This document shows positions 1 to 7,110 of a stretch of 9,290 nt of DNA, in pieces (the stretch's first letter is position 1; each line of letters begins with the position of its first letter). This stretch comes from an uncultured Rhodospirillales bacterium. GTDB taxonomy: Bacteria; Pseudomonadota; Alphaproteobacteria; Rhodospirillales; Casp-alpha2. Made by a program: the position numbers and the translations under genes. The notes beneath the pieces are model-generated. The model saw nothing but the letters and a program-made list of their open reading frames with translations, was not told where the DNA came from and did not search any database. The DNA lies in NCBI GenBank assembly GCA_938074585.1, contig CALJEW010000160.1:1-9290 (forward strand), written 5' to 3'.

Positions 1-146
1 GCGGCTTGTCCCTATAGGTCCGTGATGGCTTCTATGCGCTCGCCGGCAACATCGACATCCGATTTGTATGTCCTGGAACTAGTTCAATCTATAATGAAAC
101 CGTTCTCAATAATTATGTTGAATTCGAAATCAGGTGTTTTAAACAT
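1..146 (-). pseudogene. N-terminal part of a D-aminoacylase-type amidohydrolase, interrupted by two in-frame stop codons (runs off the left edge)
   Basis: Reading leftward from an ATG at 146-144, the frame gives MFKTPDFEFNIIIENGFIID, a stop, TSSRTYKSDVDVAGERIEAI, TDL, a stop, then GQA at the window edge. This matches the opening beta strands of the N-acyl-D-amino-acid deacylase branch of the amidohydrolase superfamily, whose usual pattern is about IIRNG-x-IIDGTG-x-(6)-ADV-x(4)-RI-x-AIGDLSG. The TGA at 86-84 stands where that family has Gly of DGTG (GGA to TGA is one change). The TAG at 14-12 stands where Ser is common (TCG to TAG is one change). A strong ribosome binding site precedes the ATG, so the start region is intact. 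The gene lies 93 nt downstream of guaD on the same strand. The catalytic metal-binding residues would lie outside the window. The family call comes from remembered consensus over about 47 residues; a dihydropyrimidinase or allantoinase relative is possible. Confidence 0.72.
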
Positions 147-154
147 TTAGTACG

Positions 155-160
155 CCTCCT
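155..160 (-). promoter_or_regulatory. Strong ribosome binding site of the interrupted amidohydrolase
   Basis: The minus strand reads AGGAGG followed by 8 nt (CGTACTAA) and the ATG at 146-144. This is a full match to the anti-Shine-Dalgarno core at good spacing, stronger than the site of most intact genes in the window. It supports the view that the frame with two stops was once a functional gene. Confidence 0.7.
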
Positions 161-195
161 CTGCCACTCAGTCGCTAGGTGCATCATTCTAGGCC

Positions 196-224
196 GACGG
201 TTCTGTTTAAACCGACTTTTATCT
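196..224 (+). terminator. Possible weak hairpin terminator in the gap after guaD
   Basis: On the plus strand GACGGTT (196-202) can pair with AACCGAC (210-216) with one A-A mismatch and a 7-nt loop, followed by TTTTATC. The T-rich side is on the plus strand, where no gene lies upstream. It could therefore only stop antisense transcription heading into guaD. Read on the minus strand, as guaD is, the same inverted repeat is followed by GGCC and not by a U tract. A role as an operator or no role at all is equally possible. Confidence 0.2.
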
Positions 225-239
225 TAATTTTTCATTTAA

Positions 240-725
240 TTAATAAGCGATCTTATCTTCTTTAGCATCCCATTCATCGAAGGCAGTTTTTGCGACATCA
301 TCTGGCAAGTGAACCATTTCCATTGATCGGTCTTTAATGTCTTTAGCAATTTCATCATATAAAAATTCATCATCAAACCCGATCCGCGCCGCATCATAAC
401 GGGTATTGGCGTAATACACCTGGTCCAATCGGGCCCAATAAATCGATGCCAAACACATGGGACACGGCTCGCAACTGGTGTAAATAATCGCACCAGCCAG
501 ACTGAAGGTATCCAATTTTTTGCATGCATCGCGAATAGCAACCACCTCGGCATGGGCTGTCGGGTCGTTATCTGTTGTGACTTTATTGAAGCCCACACCC
601 ACAACTTCACCATCTTTGACAATGATAGCGCCAAATGGCCCGCCCAATCCGGCTTGCATCTTTTCCCGCGATATCAGGGATGCTTTGGCCATATGTTTGG
701 CGTGGATTTCATCATCTAAGCACAT
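240..725 (-). CDS. guaD: Guanine deaminase, cytidine-deaminase-fold type
   Basis: Converts guanine to xanthine and ammonia, feeding the xanthine dehydrogenase encoded upstream. The 161-residue protein is close in length and wording to Bacillus subtilis GuaD (about 156 aa) and belongs to the zinc-dependent CMP/dCMP deaminase fold, not to the larger amidohydrolase-type guanine deaminases. The zinc site is visible as HAE (His58, catalytic Glu60) and PCPMC (Cys88, Cys91). The preceding NDPTAHAE and the segment GFDDEFLYDEI (about 116-126) are typical of GuaD, and the chain ends in Tyr, as does the B. subtilis enzyme, where the C-terminal Tyr belongs to the active site. No signal peptide; cytosolic. 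The ATG shares one base with the xdhC stop codon (TAATG), indicating translational coupling at the end of the operon. Other nucleoside deaminases are less likely given these motifs and the context. Confidence 0.93.
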   Translation of the reverse strand: MCLDDEIHAKHMAKASLISREKMQAGLGGPFGAIIVKDGEVVGVGFNKVTTDNDPTAHAEVVAIRDACKKLDTFSLAGAIIYTSCEPCPMCLASIYWARLDQVYYANTRYDAARIGFDDEFLYDEIAKDIKDRSMEMVHLPDDVAKTAFDEWDAKEDKIAY

Positions 726-1750
726 TAAGAATTTTTAACTTTTTGCATTTGATCCACTGAAACGGTCCCTTCCAGAACCGCCATAATTTCATTCAAGCTA
801 GCCAGCGCAATCAAGCCCGGCTCTTTTCCTCGAACATTGCCTTGGCCGATGGGGCTAACCAAGCGGGCGATTTGGTCCACCGATAAGCCATCGTCTATAT
901 CGAACCTTCTGCGGAATCTTGCACCTTTAGACTTGGATCCAATAAGTCCAACGAAATTCAGCGCCTCGTTTTTAAGCAATGCGATGCAAAGCCTGTAATC
1001 CAGCGCATGAGAATACGTCATCACCAATACGGCAGCAGCCAAGCTATCTAATTGAGCCGCGTGGGTGGGTGGATATTCCATAAAAACCGGATATATATTT
1101 GGCGCAATAGGAACCAAATCCAACTCATTTTGGCGCTCATCAACAATGGTTAAACGGATAGGCAATTGAGCTGCAATGGAGGCAAAAGCCCGGGCCACGT
1201 GCCCAGCACCATAAATCACAACCGAGGGGCGCTCGTCGATTAATGATTGAATGTGAATGCCATCAGCTTCATCTAAATTATCCAAAATCTCGGCCCTGTT
1301 AACCACGGGCGCTTGATTTGGCTTGTTCCAGGCCATAACAACAAAGCCTGCTTGGTTCTGCTGTATGCAGTTTTCTGCATCGGTCAGCCATATGACGGAT
1401 GTATTATCAATAGGCTCGAACACAACTTCCATGCCGCCGCCGCAGCATTGGCCCATGTCTGGCCCCAGCATAAATTTCTCATAGACCCTGCTCCACGAGC
1501 GACGACCGGCCAACATATCGTGAGCTGCGGCTTCAACAACCCGCTCGACCTCGCCGCCTCCCAATGTCCCCAATAGTTGGTCTGGGCGAACATAAATCCA
1601 AGACCCTTTATTGCGTGGCGTTGAGCCGTAATGTTTGACGACAAACACCATCACCCCTTTTTCCCTTAGTTTCGATATGTCAAGCGCCGCCCGGATCCAA
1701 TCATTAGGGCCAAGCGCGTGGGCGGCATAAAGGGCTGTGGGCGAAGTCAT
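725..1750 (-). CDS. xdhC: Xanthine dehydrogenase maturation factor XdhC
   Basis: XdhC binds molybdenum cofactor, helps it receive its terminal sulfur and delivers it to XdhB; it is not part of the final enzyme. The 341-residue protein shows the family's N-terminal domain with STPR (43-46) and GTLGGGEVE (61-69), the diagnostic QCCGGG (101-106), then a Rossmann-like C-terminal domain with VIYGAGHVA (178-186), TYSHALDY (245-252), GLIGSKSKGARF (268-279) and a closing PIG (300-302). No membrane segment or signal peptide is seen. Its ATG overlaps the xdhB stop by four bases (ATGA), and its own stop overlaps the guaD start, so it is translated as an internal operon cistron. Dependence on XdhC implies a sulfurated, Rhodobacter-type xanthine dehydrogenase. 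The identification is firm. Confidence 0.95.
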   Translation of the reverse strand: MTSPTALYAAHALGPNDWIRAALDISKLREKGVMVFVVKHYGSTPRNKGSWIYVRPDQLLGTLGGGEVERVVEAAAHDMLAGRRSWSRVYEKFMLGPDMGQCCGGGMEVVFEPIDNTSVIWLTDAENCIQQNQAGFVVMAWNKPNQAPVVNRAEILDNLDEADGIHIQSLIDERPSVVIYGAGHVARAFASIAAQLPIRLTIVDERQNELDLVPIAPNIYPVFMEYPPTHAAQLDSLAAAVLVMTYSHALDYRLCIALLKNEALNFVGLIGSKSKGARFRRRFDIDDGLSVDQIARLVSPIGQGNVRGKEPGLIALASLNEIMAVLEGTVSVDQMQKVKNS

Positions 1751-4077
1751 TTTATTTTAGCTTTCATTTTGGTTGCAGTCATCAAAATACGTTCCGGTGT
1801 TGCAGGTGCGTCTAATTCAGGTACGGATTTATAACCACCCAAGCTAGATAGTGCATCAGATATGGCGTAAAAAACTGACATTGCCAACATTAACGGTGGC
1901 TCGCCCACGGCTTTTGATCGGTGAATGGTCGCTTCCATATTGCAGCCCTTTTCCCACAGATTAACGTTCATACGATCAGGGCGGTCACCACAGGTGGGAA
2001 TTTTATATGTTGAAGGCGCATGAGTCCGAAGTTTACCGGCATCATCCCAACACAATTCTTCTGTAGTTAACCAGCCCATACCTTGAATAAAACCGCCTTC
2101 AATTTGGCCAATATCAATAGCGGGGTTCAATGATTGCCCCACATCATGAAGCACATCAACTCCCAGAACCCGGCTTTCACCGGTTAGCGTGTCGATGGCA
2201 ACTTCAGAGACGGATGCCCCGTAAGCAAAATAATAGAACGGACGACCCGATGCGGTTTTGCGGTTATATTCGATTTTTGGGGTTCGATAGAATCCAGTTG
2301 AAGAGAGTTGCACACGGTTCATGTAAGCTTGGTTTACCAAATCATCAAAGCTGACAACTTGATTTCCAATCCGCACTTGATTACGGGTAAATTCCACATC
2401 GGCTTCTTTGACTTTATACTGATTACAAGCAAAGGCGATCAAACGGCGCTTGATGGTCCGAGCTGCTATCATTGCAGCCATGCCGTTCATATCAGTTCCG
2501 GATGAAGCGGCAGTAGCTGAAGTGTTTGGGACTTTTGCCGTATTGGTGGCGGTTATTTTTATGCGGTCCACATCGCATTGGAATTCTTCAGCAACAATTT
2601 GCGCTACTTTTAAAAACAAACCTTGGCCCATTTCTGTGCCGCCATGGTTCAGCAATATGGATCCATCTTTATATACGTGGATTAATGCGCCCGCTTGGTT
2701 GAGGAACGTTGTGGTGAACGAAATGCCAAACTTAACCGGCGTCAACGCTAACCCGCGTTTGATTATCTGGCTAGTTTTATTAAATTCGGTTATGGCCTCA
2801 CGGCGTTTGCGATAATCAGAAGAGACTTCCAGCTCTTCAATCATTTCAGGTAAAATAAAGTCTTCGACCTGCATATAATACGGCGTTGTATCGCGCCCAG
2901 CACCGCCGTAGAAATTAGCTTTCCGCACATCTAACGTGTCTTTACCTACAGAACGGGCAACATCTTCGATCATCCTTTCACCAATCATCATGCCCTGTGG
3001 CCCACCAAAGCCACGGAAGGCTGTGTTTGATACGGTATCGGTGCGCATGCGTTTGCACAAAATGCGGACCTGATCCAAATAATAGCTATTATCTAAATGG
3101 AACATGGCGCGGTCGCTAATAGCATCGGACAGATCTTTCGAACATCCACACCGGGTTGCCATTTCAACATCAGCCGCTTGAATACAGCCTTCGTCATCAA
3201 ACCCCACGGACCATTTACCAGCCAATTCATGGCGCTTACCGGTTAAGATCATGTCGTCATCACGGTCCAAACGGCATTTTGCTGCGCGCCCAGTTTTGAC
3301 CGCAACCAATGCGGCCAACGCGGCCCATTGTGCTGCTTGGCTTTCTTTGCCACCAAAGGCGCCGCCCATGCGCCGAACCTCAACCGTCACAGCATTGGCC
3401 GGGCGATCCAAAACGTGGGCCACATTAAATTGCACTTCCGATGGGTGCTGGGTTGAGCAATGAAGAACAACGTCGCCATCTTCCTGAGGCACCGCCATAG
3501 AGACCTGACCTTCTAAATAAAAGTGGTCTTGGCCGCCAATTTCCATCTGCCCTGAAATTTGGTTTGGGGCCGCTTTAACACCAGCTTCCGCATCGCCCCG
3601 CTGCATTACATGATCAGTACTAATCAGGTAATTTTTTTCTAAAGCCTGTTCGATGGTTAAAACAGGTTCTTCAGAATTACACTCAATAACACCTAATTTA
3701 GCTGCGGCTTGCGCTTGTAAAACCGTTTCCGCCGCAACAGCAAAAACTGGCTGACCATAGAACTTCACTTCATCGCCGGTTAATACCGGATCATCACCCG
3801 AATGGGTTGGGCTGACATCATTGAGGCCCGGAATATCGTCGACTGTAAGCACGCACACAACACCCGGAGCAGAACGCACAGTTTCTAAATTAACTGAGGT
3901 TATGTTTCCAAATGCCACACCGGCATGGCCTGTGGCGATGTGCAAAGTGCCATGAGGTTCTGGGATGTCATCCACATAAATTGCTTGTCCAGTGACGTGT
4001 TTGGTTGCGCTGTCGTGTTCCAACGATTGCGCAACACCGCCCCTAACTTTCTCTTTTTGTAATACTTGATCACTCAT
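1747..4077 (-). CDS. xdhB: Xanthine dehydrogenase, molybdopterin-binding (large) subunit
   Basis: Large subunit of the cytosolic heterotetrameric xanthine dehydrogenase; carries the molybdenum cofactor and oxidises hypoxanthine and xanthine to urate. With the ATG at 4077 it is 776 aa, near the 777 aa recalled for Rhodobacter capsulatus XdhB. Counterparts of the bovine active-site residues can be placed: Gln210 in STQHPSE, Glu245 in GGAFGGKE (bovine Glu802), Arg355 in AFRGFGGPQG (bovine Arg880) and Glu726 in AVGEPPL (bovine Glu1261). This favours a purine hydroxylase over an aldehyde or CO dehydrogenase. A longer reading from a TTG at 4083 adds two residues. I chose the ATG because AGGGAAG lies about 8 nt upstream and the ATG overlaps the xdhA stop (ATGAGTGA). 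The stop overlaps the xdhC ATG. No sign of damage. Confidence 0.96.
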   Translation of the reverse strand: MSDQVLQKEKVRGGVAQSLEHDSATKHVTGQAIYVDDIPEPHGTLHIATGHAGVAFGNITSVNLETVRSAPGVVCVLTVDDIPGLNDVSPTHSGDDPVLTGDEVKFYGQPVFAVAAETVLQAQAAAKLGVIECNSEEPVLTIEQALEKNYLISTDHVMQRGDAEAGVKAAPNQISGQMEIGGQDHFYLEGQVSMAVPQEDGDVVLHCSTQHPSEVQFNVAHVLDRPANAVTVEVRRMGGAFGGKESQAAQWAALAALVAVKTGRAAKCRLDRDDDMILTGKRHELAGKWSVGFDDEGCIQAADVEMATRCGCSKDLSDAISDRAMFHLDNSYYLDQVRILCKRMRTDTVSNTAFRGFGGPQGMMIGERMIEDVARSVGKDTLDVRKANFYGGAGRDTTPYYMQVEDFILPEMIEELEVSSDYRKRREAITEFNKTSQIIKRGLALTPVKFGISFTTTFLNQAGALIHVYKDGSILLNHGGTEMGQGLFLKVAQIVAEEFQCDVDRIKITATNTAKVPNTSATAASSGTDMNGMAAMIAARTIKRRLIAFACNQYKVKEADVEFTRNQVRIGNQVVSFDDLVNQAYMNRVQLSSTGFYRTPKIEYNRKTASGRPFYYFAYGASVSEVAIDTLTGESRVLGVDVLHDVGQSLNPAIDIGQIEGGFIQGMGWLTTEELCWDDAGKLRTHAPSTYKIPTCGDRPDRMNVNLWEKGCNMEATIHRSKAVGEPPLMLAMSVFYAISDALSSLGGYKSVPELDAPATPERILMTATKMKAKIK

Positions 4078-5569
4078 GGCCAAGCTTCCCTAAGGCGCTG
4101 CGATTGGCTAGCTCTAGCGGAATTGTGGAATTTTGCGTTTCTAAATAAAACCGTTCCAACAAATTGCGCGCAGCCAAGGATCGATATTGCGCGCTGGCCC
4201 GCATGTCTGACATCGGGACAAAATCATCATCAAGGCCAGTTTTAGCTAATTCTATCGTTTCCATATTCCACGGTCTGTCGATAAGCGCCACTTCACACGC
4301 TGAAGCCCGGGCCGGGGTTCCAGCCATGCCACCAAAGGCAATGCGGGCAGAGGTAACGATACCCGCTTCAATGCACAAATTAAACGCGCCCAATACTGCT
4401 GTAATATCTTGATCAAAGCGTTTTGTGACTTTGTAACACCGAAACGTATCCACATAGCGCGGAACCAATACCCGGCTTACAAACTCACCGGACTGTAAGT
4501 CTTGTTTGCCGTATTCAATAAAAAAATCCTCTAACGGAACTTCGCGTTTACCTTGGGCACTGCGCAACACAACAGACGCGCCCATAGCAATCAACGCTGG
4601 GGGCATGTCGCCAATTGGTGAGCCATTAGCAATATTGCCGCCGATGGTGCCGCTGTTGCGCACTTGGAGCGATCCAATGCGGCGGATCAATTCACCTAAG
4701 CTTGGGGATATGTCAGATAATGCGGCATGGGCATTGGAATAAGTAACGCCAGCCCCAATATCTAAATGGGTGTCGGTGATGCAGATCGTTTTCAAATCTG
4801 CCACATCGGCCAATGAAATAATTAGGTTTAGGCGCTTGCCCATTTTGGTCACCCAAAGCCCCACATCCGTCGCCCCAGCAACCAGCGTTACATCCGAGTG
4901 GTTGGTCAAACAAGTCGCCAATTGATCGGATGTTTTAGGGGCCATGTAAGGACCTGATTTCGCCTCGACCTTTAAGGCTGCCGTATCTTTTGACCACGCA
5001 ATCAACTGCGCTTGGGCGTTCTGAATTTGGCGTTGCCACGCCTCATCAATCGGCGTTGAATATGCCACTTCAGCCGCGTCAATGATTGGACCGTATCCAG
5101 TGCATCGGCATAAGTTACCCGCCAACGCATCATCAATAGCTTGGCGGTTTTTTACCCCGCCGTTTAAATGCTTGGCTCCACCATTCAAATGTAATGTCAG
5201 CAAAGACATAATTATGCCTGGCGTACAAAACCCACATTGTGATCCGTGCAAATCGACCATTGCTTGTTGAACGGGGTGCAGCGCCCCATCAGCCACGGAT
5301 TCTACCGTCAAAATTTGTTTGCCATCTAAGGAGGGCAAGAAAAGGATGCAGGAGTTTACAGAACTGTATGTGATTTTACCGTCAACCACGTCACCCACAA
5401 CCAGTGTGCACGCCCCACAATCACCTTCTGCGCAGCCTTCTTTGGTGCCTTTTAAGCAGGCTTGGTCGCGCAAATATTGCAATACGGTTTGGTTGCTATC
5501 TTCAATGCTGATTTCCATCGGTGTCCAGCCCAGTAAAAATCGAACGCGATTTCGAGTTTCGCTGCTCAT
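4070..5569 (-). CDS. xdhA: Xanthine dehydrogenase, small subunit with two [2Fe-2S] clusters and FAD
   Basis: Carries electrons from the molybdenum site in XdhB through two iron-sulfur clusters to FAD and NAD+. The 499-residue chain holds, in order, a plant-type ferredoxin domain (Cys46, Cys51, Cys54 in CAEGDCGAC and Cys74), the all-helical second cluster domain (Cys112 and Cys115 in QCGFC, Cys154 and Cys156 in CRC), a linker, the FAD-binding domain with LVAGATDVGLWV (229-240) and RNSGTIGGNIANGSPIGD (304-321), and the CO-dehydrogenase-flavoprotein C-terminal domain to about residue 475. It is somewhat longer than R. capsulatus XdhA (about 462 aa); part of this comes from a 7-residue tandem duplication at 127-140, between the QCGFC and CRC motifs. 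It starts 24 nt after uraH behind a weak ribosome binding site (GCGAGAAAA), fitting coupled expression. All cluster cysteines are present. Confidence 0.96.
   Translation of the reverse strand: MSSETRNRVRFLLGWTPMEISIEDSNQTVLQYLRDQACLKGTKEGCAEGDCGACTLVVGDVVDGKITYSSVNSCILFLPSLDGKQILTVESVADGALHPVQQAMVDLHGSQCGFCTPGIIMSLLTLHLNGGAKHLNGGVKNRQAIDDALAGNLCRCTGYGPIIDAAEVAYSTPIDEAWQRQIQNAQAQLIAWSKDTAALKVEAKSGPYMAPKTSDQLATCLTNHSDVTLVAGATDVGLWVTKMGKRLNLIISLADVADLKTICITDTHLDIGAGVTYSNAHAALSDISPSLGELIRRIGSLQVRNSGTIGGNIANGSPIGDMPPALIAMGASVVLRSAQGKREVPLEDFFIEYGKQDLQSGEFVSRVLVPRYVDTFRCYKVTKRFDQDITAVLGAFNLCIEAGIVTSARIAFGGMAGTPARASACEVALIDRPWNMETIELAKTGLDDDFVPMSDMRASAQYRSLAARNLLERFYLETQNSTIPLELANRSALGKLGHE
5150..5191 (-). 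repeat. 21-bp imperfect tandem duplication inside xdhA
   Basis: The codons for HLNGGAK (residues 127-133) are followed directly by codons for HLNGGVK (134-140). The two copies differ at several third positions and at one Ala/Val position, so the duplication is not recent. It lies between the helix after QCGFC and the helix leading to CRC, where the family has a surface loop, and it preserves the reading frame. Confidence 0.8.
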
Positions 5570-5593
5570 TTTATGATTTTCTCGCTTTTCAAA

Positions 5594-5947
5594 TCAGCTG
5601 CCACGATAGGTTGAATAACTATACGGCGAAACGAGTAACGGTACATGATAATTTTGATTTGCATCAAATATCGAAAACCGCAATGGGATTTCGTTTAAAA
5701 ACGGTGGGTCAGAAAGCTCAGTTCCAAGTCCCTTAAAATAATCAGCGACCTGGAAGACCAACTCATAAGTCCCAGCAACAACGGCGTCGCCTTCTAATAA
5801 AGCCCCATCGGTTCGACCATCAGAGTTGGTTTTGCCTGAACTGAGTTGAGATCGTGCCTCGCCCTCTAATCGAAATAACGCCCACGACACCCCTTCAGCA
5901 GGGCTGCCAGCAACGGTATCTAAAACATGCGTACTTAAACGGCCCAT
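5594..5947 (-). CDS. uraH: 5-hydroxyisourate hydrolase (transthyretin-like)
   Basis: Hydrolyses 5-hydroxyisourate, the unstable product of urate oxidation, to OHCU, the substrate of UraD encoded on the other arm of the locus. The 117-residue length is typical. Signature parts are LSTHVLDTVAGSPA at 4-17 (catalytic His7), Arg45 in SDGRTDG, His101 in NYHVPLLVSPYSYSTYRGS and the C-terminal YRGS (114-117), which separates the hydrolase from vertebrate transthyretin. No signal peptide is seen, unlike the periplasmic forms in some enterobacteria, so it is probably cytosolic. The ATG has a good ribosome binding site (AGGGGAG, 6 nt upstream). It is the first gene of the leftward operon, directly followed by xdhA. 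Confidence 0.95.
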   Translation of the reverse strand: MGRLSTHVLDTVAGSPAEGVSWALFRLEGEARSQLSSGKTNSDGRTDGALLEGDAVVAGTYELVFQVADYFKGLGTELSDPPFLNEIPLRFSIFDANQNYHVPLLVSPYSYSTYRGS

Positions 5948-5981
5948 TTTGTTCTCCCCTGTTCACACCGATCTATTCCCT

Positions 5982-6009
5982 TGTATAAGTATGTCAGTTT
6001 TTGTGTGAA
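5982..6009 (-). promoter_or_regulatory. Candidate sigma-70 promoter for uraH-xdhA-xdhB-xdhC-guaD
   Basis: Reading leftward, TTCACA (6009-6004, five of six against TTGACA) and TATACA (5987-5982, four of six against TATAAT) are separated by 16 bp. A start near 5975 would give a leader of about 30 nt before the uraH ATG, with room for the AGGGGAG ribosome binding site. The -35 element falls inside the first copy of the 13-bp tandem repeat. Pattern match only. Confidence 0.4.
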
Positions 6010-6030
6010 GTTATTGTGTGAAGTTATTGT
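6001..6030 (+). repeat. 13-bp tandem direct repeat in the divergent promoter (2.3 copies)
   Basis: The unit TTGTGTGAAGTTA occurs at 6001-6013 and again, identical, at 6014-6026, and the next four bases (TTGT) begin a third copy. A period of 13 bp is more than one helical turn, so adjacent copies would not face exactly the same side of the DNA. The first copy carries the candidate uraH -35 element. It could be a regulator-binding array or the result of replication slippage. Confidence 0.85.
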
Positions 6031-6172
6031 TGCCTATTATTATGTTTTCTGCGGCTTATGTAGAGAGGGGACAGTCCAAGAATACTTTCAGTTTATTTTT
6101 GATAATAATTCTCTATTCATCCTTATATCTCAGATAATATACCTTAATAGGAATATTCAAACGGTCAAAGAA

Positions 6173-6179
6173 AGAAGGG
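6173..6179 (+). promoter_or_regulatory. Ribosome binding site that fixes the puuE start
   Basis: AGAAGGG lies 5 nt before the ATG at 6185. The same frame is open for 68 codons further upstream, but only this ATG has a Shine-Dalgarno sequence and begins the conserved PuuE protein. Confidence 0.65.
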
Positions 6180-6184
6180 CACAA

Positions 6185-7102
6185 ATGGCAAATAACACCG
6201 ATTATCCCCGCGATTTAATTGGGTATGGCCCAACACCACCCAACGCTAATTGGCCAGGTGGCGCCAAATTAGCGTTGCAGTTTGTGGTCAATTATGAAGA
6301 AGGCGGCGAAAATTGCATTTTGCATGGTGATGACGCATCAGAAGCGTTTTTATCTGAAATCATTGGCGCGGACGCATGGCAAGGCGAGCGCCATTTAAGC
6401 ATGGAATCGATTTATGAATACGGAAGCCGAGTTGGAATATGGCGGCTTTTGAAGCTGTTTGCCAAAAAAGACCTCCCGCTGACCTTATTTGCCGTCGCCA
6501 TGGCATTGGAACGTAACCCCGCCGTAGCCGACGCCACCATGGAAGCCGGGCATGAAATTTGTAGCCACGGCCATCGCTGGATCAATTATCGCGATGTGCC
6601 CGAAGATGTTGAACGCCAGCATTTGCAACAAGCGGTCGAGATCATAACCCGCTTAACCAGTCAACGACCGTTGGGATGGTATACCGGACGCACAGGTATG
6701 AATACGCGCCGCTTGGTTGCCGAAGAAGGTGGCTTTTTGTATGACGCTGACGATTACAACGATGACCTGCCCTTTTGGACAACAGCCGTCGGTAAACCGC
6801 ATTTGGTTGTTCCTTATACGCTAGATGCCAACGACATGCGCTTTGCCAGCCCCCAAGGCTTTAATTCTGGCAATCAATTTTACACGTATTTGAAAGACAC
6901 CTTCGATGCCTTATATGAAGAAGGGGCGGAAACACCGCGGATGATGTCGGTTGGACTGCATTGTCGGTTGGTTGGGCGTCCAGGGCGGATAAAAGCCTTA
7001 GAACGGTTTATGGATTACGCGCAAAGTTATCCAGATGTTTGGTTTTGCCGCCGGATTGATATTGCCAACCATTGGCGTAAACATCACCCGGCACAGAGAT
7101 AA
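6185..7102 (+). CDS. puuE: Allantoinase PuuE (polysaccharide-deacetylase fold)
   Basis: Hydrolyses S-allantoin to allantoate. PuuE is a member of the NodB/carbohydrate esterase 4 fold, unrelated to the amidohydrolase-type allantoinases. From this ATG it has 305 aa, close to Pseudomonas fluorescens PuuE (about 308). Visible family features are DLIGYGPTPPNANWPGGAKLAL split across residues 10-31, VNYEEGGE (35-42), HEICSHGHRWINY (123-135), GWYTGR (165-170) and LHCRLVGRPGR (258-268). An upstream in-frame ATG at 5981 would add 68 residues rich in Tyr, Phe and Ile that resemble translated AT-rich spacer; it is not supported. No signal peptide on the chosen start. It is the first gene of the rightward unit, with uraD 8 nt downstream, so the UraD product is passed directly on in the pathway. 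A general polysaccharide deacetylase is unlikely. Confidence 0.95.
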   Translation: MANNTDYPRDLIGYGPTPPNANWPGGAKLALQFVVNYEEGGENCILHGDDASEAFLSEIIGADAWQGERHLSMESIYEYGSRVGIWRLLKLFAKKDLPLTLFAVAMALERNPAVADATMEAGHEICSHGHRWINYRDVPEDVERQHLQQAVEIITRLTSQRPLGWYTGRTGMNTRRLVAEEGGFLYDADDYNDDLPFWTTAVGKPHLVVPYTLDANDMRFASPQGFNSGNQFYTYLKDTFDALYEEGAETPRMMSVGLHCRLVGRPGRIKALERFMDYAQSYPDVWFCRRIDIANHWRKHHPAQR

Positions 7103-7110
7103 ACAATACA

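Larger units (their letters stand above)
5948..6184. promoter_or_regulatory. Divergent control region between the uraH-xdhABC-guaD and puuE-uraD units
   Basis: This 237-bp AT-rich gap holds both 5' ends of the locus and no credible gene. It contains a 13-bp tandem repeat and a plausible leftward promoter on the uraH side. On the puuE side GATAAT (6133-6138) could be a rightward -10 element, but no convincing -35 sits 16-18 bp upstream of it. TTGATA at 6099-6104 is a good -35 with only a poor -10 (TTATAT, 6123-6128). A shared purine- or urate-responsive regulator is inferred from the layout; no regulator gene is in the window. Confidence 0.6.

Noticed and set aside
84..86. The in-frame TGA in the amidohydrolase remnant as selenocysteine or a recoded sense codon.
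   Set aside because: The family has glycine there, not cysteine or tryptophan; xdhA, xdhB and uraH all use TGA as their stop; and a second stop (TAG) follows in the same frame.
18..224. A plus-strand open frame without a start codon near the left edge.
   Set aside because: It is antisense to the amidohydrolase remnant, lacks start and ribosome binding site, and shows no recognisable motif.
236..634. A 132-codon minus-strand frame overlapping guaD.
   Set aside because: It is an out-of-frame shadow of guaD; the guaD frame carries the complete zinc-binding motifs.
4075..4083. TTG at 4083 as the xdhB start.
   Set aside because: The ATG two codons later has a better-spaced ribosome binding site and overlaps the xdhA stop in the usual coupled form.
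6151..6158. GAATATTC palindrome upstream of puuE as an operator.
   Set aside because: An eight-base perfect palindrome in AT-rich DNA is expected by chance, and the symmetry does not extend to the flanks.
5981..6184. A 68-codon N-terminal extension in frame with puuE, starting at an ATG at 5981.
   Set aside because: It overlaps the promoter region and tandem repeat, reads as AT-rich spacer with many Tyr/Phe/Ile, has no ribosome binding site, and would make PuuE far longer than its family.
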